This document shows, in pieces, positions 43,196 through 53,530 of a DNA stretch of 64,000 nucleotides (positions within the stretch are counted from its first letter, which is position 1; each line of letters begins with the position of its first letter). Source of the stretch: Hsuehochloa calcarea (taxonomy: Eukaryota > Streptophyta > Magnoliopsida > Poales > Poaceae); the NCBI GenBank assembly GCA_036346395.1, contig JAYEVG010000094.1, forward strand, positions 1 to 64,000, in the 5' to 3' direction. The notes beneath the pieces were generated by a model that saw nothing but the letters and a program-made list of their open reading frames with translations, did not search any database and was not told the origin of the DNA. A program made the translations under genes and the position numbers.

Positions 43196-43233
43196 AACTA
43201 CCCCCCTTAAAAGGAATCTCGTCCCCGAGATTC
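43196..43233 (-). other. Polypurine tract and adjoining hairpin
   Basis: On the minus strand an A/G-rich tract (ccttttaaggggggtagttt) abuts the 3' LTR start. Directly upstream is an inverted repeat with arms GAATCTCG and CGAGATTC (43,214-43,233). The tract is the plus-strand primer; the hairpin's role is unknown. Confidence 0.7.
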
Positions 43234-43960
43234 GGAGAAGCTAGAAAGAAGGAAGATGGATATATGATAAAGAGATTGAGACAGAGAATCTGTCTTCAAA
43301 TTGGTTTAAGTCCAAGGGCGTTGAGTGGTTCAGAAATTCGAAGCGTCAATTCGTCCTTCAGGTGCATCGATAGATTAGAAGTCCAAGGAATCGTGAGAGA
43401 AGAGATAATAGCAAACGGTGAGAAAGAAAATTATGAGGAGAGAAGTCTACCCATTTAAAGCAAACGTTGTACACAAGATCAAAAGATCTATGTACGACGT
43501 ACCAAAAGAAAACATACGATACAAGTTAAGAAACAATACAACGTTCTACTCGATCGATACTCGTAAGCTGGTGAAAGGACTCAATACACAGAATGAATCT
43601 TGGCAAAATTGAGCTATATGGTTAGGCTGACATCGCAATCTTCGGTAAATTTTGCATATTGTTCTTGAATGACTTGATGACCTTACAATGTTTTCTTGAT
43701 AGTTCCAGGCCTTGCAGTCTTGAAGGTAATGGTAAGAACGTGTTGACCATCTATAGAAGCTTTTCAAGGGAAAGAGGGTCCAATTAACATTATAAAATAA
43801 TGAAGAGAGAGTTAGGTAAGAAAGAATACCATGAAGGAACTAAAGATAGATAGATGACCAAGATGAGGAGAGAACAATTTATTTTTCTTGTTATATAAAA
43901 TAAGTTTTGAAGTTTTCAACTAACGTCCATTCTAACTAGGTCACGACCTACAGTCGATAT
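43234..43960 (-). other. Short internal domain of LARD-like element
   Basis: About 730 bp between polypurine hairpin and primer site encode no recognisable protein; short frames at 43,183-43,767 on both strands overlap and lack domains. With its primer site and purine tract intact the element could be mobilised in trans by a gypsy element, which is inference. Confidence 0.6.
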
Positions 43961-43973
43961 GGCTCTGATACCA
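43961..43973 (-). other. LARD-like element primer-binding site
   Basis: On the minus strand TGGTATCAGAGCC, a full match to the initiator tRNA-Met complement, lies three bases from the 5' LTR end at 43,977. Confidence 0.88.
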
Positions 43974-43976
43974 TTT

Positions 43977-46902
43977 CATCGGACCGGAGTAACACCCGAG
44001 AATCCTCGTGCATTTTCGAACTAGTCCCATGATCGTAGCTAGTTCACACGAAGAAATGATATGGTAACATCCATAAATCGCACAACTTTATTAATAAATA
44101 TCAGAGTTGATTACAAGAAAGGCTTACAAGCCAACATTAAACAAACACAGCGGAAGACGAAGAAGTAGTGGAGTCCAGTTGATCTGCCACAGGCAATCGA
44201 CTGGGGTAGCGGCCTAGTCATCGAGATCCGAAGTCCTTCTCCTCTGAAATTTATTTGCATGAAGCAAGGGTGAGCACAACTACCGTGCTCGCAAGTTACA
44301 CCCAATAACAGAGTTAATGCATGCATGGATATATCAAATGAAGGCTTATTGGTTAAATTTGCAAAAAGCAATGTTTTCTTTAAATATTTGTACTAAGTTC
44401 CAAAGCAGTTATTTAATAACTAAAATTTATTTTATAAATTCTCAAGTTTTATAGTAGGATAACCTCCATATGAAACATGGTGATGGATACCCTCCAATCA
44501 CATGGCTAACCGCCCAATTTTACCACAAGGATTAACCATCCTCAAATCATTTGCAAAAATCATTTTTAAAACAAAATCAAAGTCTAACTTTGAGTGGCTT
44601 TGCTCAGCATGTCCATGACCGTGGACACGGCTATTCGAATAGTTTTACACTCTGCAGAGGTTGTACAACTTTACCCACAAGACATGAATTATCTAGTTTG
44701 TTTGGCATCCGTCGATCCCACTGCTCACTACCTTAGGTAAGCAGTCTAGAGCACGTGTCAAGGCTTTTACAATGCGCTATCCCACCGTAGCCTTGCCTCG
44801 CTAAGGTTTCGCTTCCATTGGGCTAACCACCCGCCGGATTCAAGCCCCCTCTTGCGCCATGTGAGAATACTGTCTAACCGACACCCACACACCAAAATGG
44901 CATAACTACGATGAAATGTTACAAATTATTTAGCCAGGTCCTGCCCATACAGGACATGTGGTAGTACGATGTGGCTTAGCAAGATGCGGCTCGAAGACCA
45001 GTCCTTAACTGACTTGGGCGACTTCCAAAATAACCCCTGAGTCTCAATCCTACCCGGATTGAGCCCGTGCATAAACCTGCACCCACCAAGCATCCATTTC
45101 GCCCAAGTACAAACCAGCTTTTCCTTTTTTATTTTTAAAGTTATTTGCAAAATCTTCCATGACAAACCAATGCCACAAACTTTTAAACAATTATTTGATT
45201 TTTGGCTGCAAATTCCCAAATCAAATATTTCAGGCCTAAGCGTGGCTAAGCATAATTTTTATTTCCAAAATGTTCTAATTCATACTATTGTATAAACCAG
45301 ATTTTTGTCTACAGTGTCAAGGTATGTTTGATTCAATAGCAAAGTTGGCTATACAATGGAATTGGGAATAGCTATAACTTTAAAACAGGAATTTAAATTA
45401 CTTGAATATAAATACGCATACAATAATAATTTAAAACAGAATTTAAATAATTTGAAAATAATGGGATCAAATATGATCAAAGGTATAACTTGTCTTGCTT
45501 GGTTATGTGTTGTTCTCAAACGGCGTCGAAATCCGGATGTCCGAGTCGTCGAAATCTCGAGACGAAGTCGATGGAGGAGGCGGCGCGGTCGAAGATGGCC
45601 GGCGACGGCGGCGGCGACGCCGGGAAGCCGTCGGCCATGGAGGTGGGCGGGAGCTCCGGCGATCTTTTGACGAGGTGAAGATGCACACGCGTAGAGCACG
45701 ACGTCGCGGTGCCAACGGTGGTGACGAAAGTGGCGAAACTCCACCGGAGGCGATGCACGAACGCAAAAACGACAATCGGCCGAAAAACTTCAACTGCATG
45801 GTTTGGCCAAACTATGGGGAGAGGAGAGGAGAGGTTTTGGGGGTGTGTTGAGGGTGTAGAGGAGCTCCTGGATGGCACTTTATATAGGGGAGGGGGTGGC
45901 CGGATTGGCTTGAAAACGCGAGAGTAAAAGCTTCGGTTTCGGATGAAATAATGAGACGGAGAAAACTGAAAACTGCTCTTAAATGGGAGGAAGAAATGGC
46001 CAATTGATGGTGTAGTGATGTAGAGGAAGTTAATACGGACGTGTGGGCACAGACGGCATTGAATTTGGTGAATTGAGTGAGGAGAAACGAAAGAAAGAGT
46101 GAAGGCGGCCATTAATGGGAGCTTGGAGCTTCGTTCATGGTGGCGGCCGGCAGGGGGGACGGCGGCGGTGGCCGGCGGCCAGGAAGGTGGCGGCGGGGTG
46201 GTCTACGGCGGCCGGCAGGGACGGTAGTGCTGCTGCCATTGCTGCACAAGAAACAACAGAGAAGAAGAAATTTTCGGCTGGAGGTAGAAGAAGGAGAAAA
46301 GGAGGGAATAAAGGGGAGAGAGGGGAAGTACTAATCAATACAAATGAATTGCTTGGTTGGTAGTGCATTCAGTTGGCTTTGCTTGTTAAGTGTGCTAAGC
46401 CCTGGAGTAGGGGAAAGATGGGTGACCCGATCGGAATTTGCCCCTTTTTTTTATTTCTGATTTTTTTTTTTAATTTCGAAATACATATTAAACCACATTT
46501 TAGAATATAGTAAATAGAGTTCAAAAATTATAGAAAAATTTATAAAAATTCCTAAAATTATTTTGAACTTAATAAAAATAATCTCAACTTAAAGTTGGCT
46601 TTTATTTTCGATTTTATTTTCTAGAAAATAGGAAAACCCTTTTTAAATACCAGAAAATTAATTAAAATTTTATTTTTCAATTTAAATCCAATAAAATCAC
46701 AGAAAATCAAATAAACTTAATAAACTTTCTTTTTGACATTAAAAACAAGAAATTAAATAATAATAATTATTATTTTACTTTTAACAGTGAAAACTCTTTT
46801 TAGGTTATAGTAAATCGAGAAAATTCTTTGATAGTCAGAAAATCAAATAAAATAATAACTTTATTTATTTTTATTTTGGTAACAGAACTTTGGGATGTTA
46901 CA
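43977..46902 (-). mobile_element. LARD-like element 5' LTR
   Basis: 2,926 bp, collinear with 40,252-43,195. Visible differences include a 13-bp deletion near 46,497, several changes in the GC-rich part near 46,140-46,240, and a cluster of small changes in the first ~90 bp (43,977-44,065), where CAG/CTG words of the other LTR appear as CG. The terminal CA is read as TG-complement (catcgg instead of tgtcgg). Confidence 0.9.
45503..45799 (-). CDS. 98-codon LTR ORF, second copy
   Basis: This is the equivalent of 41,780-42,076 in the 5' LTR, with the same start (MQLKFFGRLSFLRSCIASGG), length and end and about four residue changes. Being in the 5' LTR it would be transcribed from the TATA box at 45,879-45,886. 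Its retention could simply reflect recent insertion. Confidence 0.3.
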   Translation of the reverse strand: MQLKFFGRLSFLRSCIASGGVSPLSSPPLAPRRRALRVCIFTSSKDRRSSRPPPWPTASRRRRRRRRPSSTAPPPPSTSSRDFDDSDIRISTPFENNT

Positions 46903-47277
46903 ATAGTCGCCAACACGCACCTGGATGATCGCCGCTAGACCACGAGCGGAGATCGTCAAGCCCTCAATTCCCAGCGGAAAAGCAAACTTGACCTTAAAAT
47001 GCAGAACGAACAATTGATTGCCTAATTCTCTCTCAGAAGTCCTCGCATGAACTCTGTTTTGAAAGAACAAGCAATAACTTGTGTTATATTCTTATGCATA
47101 AACATGGTCTGTTTTACAATGGGGATCTACCCCTCAATATATAGTCTCGGCCTAAGACTATTGTGTCTAATTTTCCCATATGGTACTATTTATGCGGCCC
47201 GATACTGTAGCAGGTATTGTTCACACGCGCTGCAGTAGGTACTGTTCACGTGGGGCACTATTCATATGCCGATCACT
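46903..47277 (-). mobile_element. Gypsy LTR, 5' portion (split)
   Basis: This continues the LTR whose end is at 40,132-40,251. On the minus strand a TATA-like CTATATATTG lies at about 47,135-47,144. Upstream (47,200-47,250) are two near-copies of 'ctgtagcaggtattgttcac' and a third shorter 'gcactattca'. Boundaries are inferred from where the second gypsy copy's coding ends. Confidence 0.6.
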
Positions 47278-47558
47278 TGTTATGCCGTGGACTTGTGCTT
47301 CCTTGGATGACGACCGCATATCCTTGATCTCCGTCCATCGTTGACTCTTCAAACCTGAGCACAAATAAAATATTGTTTTTAGGTAGTATAAAATTCTCAT
47401 TAAAATTAATGACATATTCATTAAGGAGCAAGTTCACCTGAGATTGTAGTTTCTTGACACGTGCTCTTGTTATTGGTTCTGTCGGCAACTCGAGGCGTAT
47501 ATCATGAGCATTAGGTGGAGGAGAAGAAGGTGTTGTGGGGATGCCCTCATCATTTGCC
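47278..47558 (-). pseudogene. 3' coding end of a second gypsy copy
   Basis: On the minus strand it reads DEGIPTT, AHDIRLELPTEPITRARVKK and LQSQVNLLLN, nearly identical to 23,600-23,735 of the main element. It then continues EYVINFNENFILPKNNILFV to a stop at 47,275, a tail not present at the left copy. It is truncated at about 47,558. Since it leads directly into the LTR that primes the main element, the two copies appear to share one LTR. Confidence 0.75.
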
Positions 47559-48305
47559 TTTTCTATTTTACTTGCACAGGTTCCCATTTATATTCGGGAC
47601 ATTAGTGCAGTAGTAGTCCTGGTACGCATTTCATATTGTTATTCATCATGGTAGTACGTTCTTGATATATGCACAGTAAGCTTTTATAGAATCTAAACTA
47701 AAGAATGTACAGACCCTAATTATAGATTAGCTCACTAGTAGTTCAACTTGACGCATGACCATTTGTAGTTCTTTTAGTGGCTTCAAATGCATTTTGAACA
47801 CTTGGCTTCATTTAACTGGCGGCTCGCATGGAACAATGCACTGACCTCTCTAATAAGTGGATAAGTGATACGCAATTACGCACCATAGTAAGGATTTGCA
47901 ACTAAAGATCGGCTTAAGTTGTCCAAAATGGATTACCGAATGAGGTAGATTTTTTTTGTTTTGTACAGAGAAGGAATTCGTCTACGTGCAATCGGTGATT
48001 GCTCAATGCTGCCGATTTGGCTTGTGGTTGTTCTTGTCAAATTTTACGTTTTTCGATTGTTTGCTTTGCTCGTGCCATTTCTTGGATCTTTGGAACAAAG
48101 TTTCAAGATTTCACAGCTTACAACGCCCCTCCCCCAGGAACATTATCCTAGTGTATTCCCATTCAACACGAGTTCTTCCCTGCATAAATCATAACCAAAC
48201 AAGTCCCAGTATTGAACTTGGTAATATAATTTTGGGTGTGGAGTTTGATGCTGATATAGTTATTCCCTTAATTCATGAATTTATATTGACATCCAACTTA
48301 TGCAG
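47559..48305. other. Low-copy-looking sequence, no feature seen
   Basis: About 750 bp without LTR signatures. The plus-strand frame 47,956-48,366 spans a T-rich stretch and the first S4-gene exon and is not convincing as a single CDS. A ~35-bp block around 'gcaatcggtgattgctcaa' (47,987) recurs at 49,497, next to the exon at 49,533. Confidence 0.4.
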
Positions 48306-48932
48306 GCAGAAAGGGCAGCCCAGAGGAGAGACATTTTCCACACCAATTTTCTTACTCCGCCTATAATAGAGCAGGCCACGCTGGTAATTGAGAAGTTAGC
48401 TGATATCGAAGCAGTAGCACAGGGGGGCTATCCACAGGTGAAATTCAAATACCATTAAAGGAAATTTGCTAATATCTACCTTGTTTCTCATTTATATATG
48501 TATCTAGGCCAAGCAGTGTTGAATTTCAGTTGGACACCCGGACTCTATGACGAGTAACCCATATGTAGTTGCTGCTTTGAGGTTTTCTCAAATTTATAGT
48601 ATAAGCACTGCTATCGATCTGTTATGTAAGCTAACTGTGAGACCATCCCCAGCATCTTAGGGAATTTTCGACTGGAACCCTATTCTCATGGTGACTTTCT
48701 CGGTGCTATTCTTGGGACAGGAATAACAAGGGAGAGAGTTGGAGAAATACTTTTGCAGTTGGACTGCCTTCCTAGTTGTTCATTTTCTAGATGGTGTGGC
48801 CTTTTTTTCACTTCCTTCCTTCTCATCATTTGAGATGTCTCTCTGCATTTTTTTGTTAGGGGGGAAGAGGTGCTCAGGACCTTGTTGATCAAGAACTTGT
48901 TGACTATCTGATTTCTACACTCGAAAATGTAG
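48306..48932 (+). pseudogene. Gene fragment: plastid-type S4-domain RNA-binding protein (YlmH-like), four exons
   Basis: Four exons with splice sites can be read. Exon 1 is 48,306-48,437 (AERAAQRRDIFHTNFLTPPI...AVAQGGYPQ, then gtgaaa). Exon 2 is 48,508-48,581 (SVGHPDSMTSNPYVVAAL, with TGA in place of an arginine codon after QC). Exon 3 is 48,653-48,758 (GNFRLEPYSHGDFLGAILGT...GEILLQ, whose donor is mutated to tt). Exon 4 is 48,860-48,932 (GAQDLVDQELVDYLISTLEN, then a gt donor). This order matches the N-terminal/middle part of the plant S4 RNA-binding protein family, thought to act in plastids. The first exon with the transit peptide and the S4 domain itself are absent. Introns are retained, so it is a DNA-level fragment or decayed duplicate, not a retrocopy. 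Confidence 0.7.
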
Positions 48933-49532
48933 GTATCTCCCAAATTGTCCTGCTACAATTCTCAATTTACTTGAGTTGGACGTATATATGTATTCCGAAA
49001 TTTGTGCCAATGCGTATGACAGAAAAGATGTTAGATATTTTATCCCTACAGTCAGAGCCAGCCAGACGCGTCGCATTGGGTCAGCCTAGCCGAAATACTC
49101 GGCCTCGGGCTCATCACGTAAGCACCTGTATAAAAAACAAGAAGCAATTTTGATCTGAGCCGCCGGGTAGCGGCCCGAGGTCCAGCTCCGCCACGGCCTA
49201 CAATTGAACTTAGTGTGATTCAATGGCATGCAAAACACAGAAACTCTATATTACAAGTTGTTATCTTTTTTTATTTTTGCTCATAATCTTATCTTAACTA
49301 ATAAAGATTTTGGTTGTTTGCGATTGTTCTTAACTAATAAACACAAAAACTCTATATTAAAGTTGTTGAACTTATTTTTTTCTCATAATCTTCTCTTAAC
49401 TATTTTTTTTTTATTTTTGGCTCATAATTTTTTTTTGCTAAAAAACACAGAAACAATTGAACTGATTTTTTTTCTATCCCATTGTTGTTTCATGTAATCG
49501 GTGATTGCTCAAGGCCGTCGGTTTCTCTACAG
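48933..49532. other. Intron-like and low-complexity sequence
   Basis: After the last S4-gene exon there is a GC-richer patch (49,030-49,190) and then a T-rich tract with repeated 'cttaactaataaa' and 'aacacagaaact' words (49,230-49,480). No further exon of the S4 gene is recognised. It ends at a polypyrimidine-AG acceptor (ggtttctctacag). Confidence 0.5.
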
Positions 49533-49765
49533 AAGACTGCAGGAGAAGCCGAAGAGGCAACAAGGAGCAACTCATAGCTCGATCTGATACTGGCAATCAG
49601 CTACAGCAGGCGAAGGGACATAGTGCAAGCATGTAGAAACCAGCTACAGCAGGCGAAGGCCCAGAAGGTGCACGACAAGCTGCTCAGGCCGGAGGACATC
49701 AACAAGTCACTGTTTGCCGACGAGCTCGAGACCAGCTACGCAGACGAGTTCCTATGGTGTCCCAG
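49533..49765 (+). pseudogene. Unidentified exon-like fragment
   Basis: Between an acceptor (tttctctacag, ending 49,532) and a donor (cccag|gtacgc at 49,766) is a 233-bp frame open except for one TAG near 49,575. It reads KTAGEAEEATRSNS, LDLILAISYSRRRDIVQACR, NQLQQAKAQKVHDKLLRPED and INKSLFADELETSYADEFLW. It is helical and charged and looks like genuine coding sequence. I do not recognise the family. It may be captured together with the S4-gene fragment. Confidence 0.4.
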
Positions 49766-50908
49766 GTACGCCCTGTGGTTAATTTCAGTTGTAGAATGTT
49801 CTTTCTCTGTTAAATTCAGTTACATACAGTTGGTCTTTTGTCTCAATTTTCGTTAATCCTTGGTTAAAATGTTTAATCGTGTGCTGTAGTTTATATTTAT
49901 AACTGCCGCAACACTATTCATGTAATCATTGTATGGTTAGGTGATCCTATGGTGCCCTAATAGTACCAATTTCATTTCATTGTTGGTTTTGAGATCTGTT
50001 ACCTCTGTTCATTGCTGTGGAGTGATATGTATCACTCTCTCTCTCGGACTTCGGTTGCAATACATAGACACCCTACTAGTCGGTGCACAATGGCTAAAAG
50101 TTTCAAAGTTTCCAGTCACAGAAGATATCCATGAAGCCCGCTTGGCCGTTTATTAGCAAACACCAATTTCTATCGTTATTGTTTTCTAGGACATATTTAC
50201 TTTTCTTTTTGGCTATCCCCTGAGGCAAAAATGCAGCAAGCGTATATACAGTGATAAGTTTCAGCAAATTATTCTGCAAAACAAAAATATTTATTAGCTA
50301 ACCACTAGAATATGGCTGCCTTCCTAGAACTAAGGGGTGAGAGCCAAATGAAGAAATAGGGACACGGCTACGCTCCTAATAATTTCTTCAGCTCCTTATT
50401 ATTAACCTGAAATGAGCAGCAATTAAATCAGTAGCAAGTTCAACACGAGTGCTCTTCGATGAAGAAAATATTCTAGCTCATTTCGGCATCTTTCCCATGG
50501 CATTCCGAGGAAGAGAATCCCATAAGTACAACCTTGTCGGAATCTACCATGCAAAGAAAAAGAATTAATTCTATAAGGAGAAACAACAATGAGTTCAGGA
50601 CTGACAGGATAGTAGCTATGCACTGTGGATACTGTAGGTCTAACAATATCATGTGTGATTTAATTCTTTAAAAAATATTAATATTTGTTAACATACGCAG
50701 AGGGGAATGTTAAAATACTGTAGGTCCCACCTCTTGCATACACTAAAATACAAATCGAGAGCTTCATAATATCACGCAACAGATAATAGTCTGAAAAAGG
50801 CAACAAGGCAAAGGAAACCATCTAAAAACGCAATACATTAAAGCATCAAGGCAAAGGAAACCATCTAAAAAAGCAACAAGGAAAGCGAAATAGGAAGAAA
50901 TCAAACAG
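49766..50908. other. Non-repetitive spacer, no firm gene
   Basis: No LTR features are seen. A minus-strand stretch at 50,420-50,620 has some coding-like character in two frames but no recognisable motif. A 29-bp direct repeat around 'aaggcaaaggaaaccatctaaaaa' occurs near 50,805 and 50,850. A plus-strand frame at 49,941-50,156 is not recognised. Confidence 0.4.
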
Positions 50909-51324
50909 ACTTTTAGAAAATAGCAAATAGAGTTCGAAAATTCTAGAAAAATTCATAAAAAATTCTTGAATTAGTTTGAACTTAATAAAATTATTTCCAA
51001 CCTAAAGTTGGCTTTTATTTTAGCACATCAATTATTTATATTTCTGTAAAATAGGAAAAACCTTATTAAAATCCAAAAAATTCAAGAAATTAATAAAAAT
51101 TATCCTTTTCACTTTAAGTCCAAGAAAACTCAATAAATTTTCTTTTTGACTTTAAAAACCAAGAAATTAAATATTTTATTTATATTATTATCTTTTTTCC
51201 TTTTAACCAAGAAAACTCTTTTAAATTACAAAAAAAGCAAGAAAATTATTTTAAAACTTGAAAAATTCAATAAAATAATAACTTTATTAATTTTGTTTTG
51301 GTAACACAACTTTGGAATGTTATA
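50909..51324 (-). mobile_element. LTR fragment, first ~0.4 kb (U3 start)
   Basis: It matches the beginning of the LARD-like LTRs (compare 46,500-46,902): 'tagcaaatagagttc', 'cctaaagttggcttttatttt', 'ggtaacacaactttgg'. The minus-strand start is TATAACATTCC at 51,324. The rest of this LTR is missing on the left. Confidence 0.7.
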
Positions 51325-53530
51325 GTAGTAGGATAACCCCCATACAGAAACTAATGAAGGATACCCTCCTATCTCATGGCTAAGCACGCAATATCCCAAA
51401 AAGATAAGCTATCCAACATCATTTGTGTCAACATCCTTTTGAAATCAAAACCAAAGTCTAATTTTGAGTGGTAATTGCTAAACATGTCCATCACCCTGGA
51501 CATAGTTATTCGAATAGTTTTACTCTCTTCAGAGGTTGTACACCTTTACCTACAAGAGATAATCAACTTTCATTGTCGGCCATGACACGCTTCTGGAGGT
51601 GTGCGACGAAGTGATTATCACAAGGCTGCTACAATGCGCTATTCCATTGCATTTATGCCCGTTAAGGTGTCACCTCCTATGGGCCACCAGCCCACCGGAA
51701 GTCTTCCTCTTGCACCATGTGGGAATTTCTGTCTACCCGACACCCGCACATCCAAATGGCACAACTAGCAAAGGAATATTGCAAATTTTTAAGCCAGGTC
51801 TATCCCACTCTAGACTTGTGATAGTATGGTAGAGCTTAGCAAAAAGCGTCTCGAAGACCAGTCCTAAACCAACTTGGGCAACATTCTAATACCCTGGACT
51901 CGATCATTGAAATGAATCGATCCTGTGCATTTACTTGCACCAACCTCACATCCAGTTTGCCCAAGTTTAAACCATCTTTGTTTTTATTTTTGCTTTTCAA
52001 AATCATTTGCAAAATTTTCCATAGCAAACTAATGCCATTGACTTCCTTTTCAAAATGAGTTGGATATTTGGCGAAATCTCCCAAGTTATACATTTTTGGT
52101 ATAAGCATGTCATTGCATAATATTTTCCAAATGATCCTATTTCATATTATCGTACCAACTAGACTTTACCTAGGGTGACAATATGTTTGATTCAATATCA
52201 ACATTGGCCATATAAAGGATTTAAGCATATCTAATTTTAAACAGGAATTTAAATAATTGAATAAGAATAAGCATGCAGTAATAATTTAAAATAGAATTTA
52301 AATTATTCTAAATAATGAGATTCAAATATGATCAACAGATATAACTTGCCTTGATCAAATTGCTGTTGGTTGGACTCGTCGAGAAATTCTAGTTCTCTGG
52401 AGTCGTCGAAGTCTATACGTGAAAATAAGTCAAATTCAAATGAACTGCAAATTATATAATTTTGGCTTAGATAGCTACATTATAATTTTTTGTTGAATTT
52501 AGGAATTTGAATCATTGGAATCGGAGCATGCATGAAGGATAACGAGTCCTCGGAAGATTTAAATATAAAGAAATTAACCTAAATTGAATTTTCAGAATTA
52601 GTTATTTACTTTTCTAATGGAAATTCTAATTACGGAGCAAGGATGATGTCAGTGGATGATTTTCAATTTTAATTCAATTATTTTTCTATTGGAAAATCTA
52701 ATTAGTCTATGACATGTGGGCCTAGGGTCCATGGACCCGATCCACGAAGGCATTTTGGTTCACGGTGAACACATGCGAGAGCAAGGCGCATTGCGTGTTT
52801 TCTAGTGCACGATCCACGTGGTTGCTGACGTGTGCGTTGACTAGCCAAAACGGTTGACGTGGCCGCCATGTGGCACTGATGTGTGCTGCCACATCACGCC
52901 GACTAACGACAACAAGACGGGTTCCCAAGGTCGCTAGGCGCTACGCGCCACGGCGGCGAGTGGGTGGTACCAAAAGAAAGAGGAGGAATGGGGAACCTTA
53001 TGCGCACATTTCAACGATGAGTAGAGACGAGCTGCAGCGATGAAGGAAAAGCGGTGGAGGCGTCGGTCCAAAGCGGCGACGAGCTTCGCGGTTCTGTTGA
53101 AATTAATGCGCACACCAGGTAGAACACGTGAAGGCGATGCTCGGGGTGTGGTCAATGTTTCCGGGGCTTCAAGGCTGGAGACACAATCAACGGTGGTGGG
53201 GCTAGGGCTCTGACGGCTTCAAGCGTTGATTCTGGCGGCGAGACAGGAGTAGAGGAGTTGCGGTTGCGGGGAATGGAATGAGGGGAGAAATGCGAAGGCT
53301 ATGCCCCCCTTTATAGGGCGAGGGCATCACTGAAGCGGCGGGATGTGGGTGAGGTCCTTAAGCCGGCGTGGCGGTGAAGTAAAAGTGGTTGAAGATGGGG
53401 TTTAAGGGGGAAGAAACGGGAGCCATGAGTGCGGAGAGAACATGGGTGCTAGTACACACGTTCGCGAGTAGAAACAGAAGCATTAACGTGCGTAAATGAA
53501 CAAAAATGGCATCGACGTTGGCTCATGTGA
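51325..53530 (-). mobile_element. LTR fragment, body without U5 end or start
   Basis: From 'gtagtaggataaccccca' it is collinear with 40,735-42,300 of the LARD-like LTR in the same orientation. Shared blocks are 'gtccat.accctggacatag' (51,486), 'attcgaatagttttac' (51,509) and 'gatcaa.g.tataacttg' (52,332), with a TATA box TATAAAG on the minus strand at 53,309-53,315. It is more diverged than the two LARD LTRs are from each other. Both ends are replaced by other LTR pieces. Short frames at 51,599-53,155 are chance. Confidence 0.65.

Larger units (their letters stand above)
40252..46902 (-). mobile_element. Non-autonomous LTR retrotransposon (6.65 kb, LARD-like)
   Basis: Two long LTRs of 2,944 and 2,926 bp flank only 781 bp of interior with a primer site and polypurine tract and no gag or pol. 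This is the architecture of large non-autonomous retrotransposon derivatives or of an internally deleted element. The LTR start TGTAACATCCC and primer type agree with the gypsy elements nearby. It is inserted in the 5' LTR of the gypsy element. The LTRs look highly similar over most of their length, suggesting a fairly recent insertion. LTR fragments at 50,909-53,530 are relatives. Confidence 0.88.

Noticed and set aside
47956..48366. 136-codon ORF spanning into the S4-gene exon
   Set aside because: It crosses the acceptor site in a different frame from the conserved exon; the splice-based reading explains the sequence better.
49030..49190. GC-rich patch as another S4-gene exon
   Set aside because: Translation in all frames gave no match to the expected next exon of that family.
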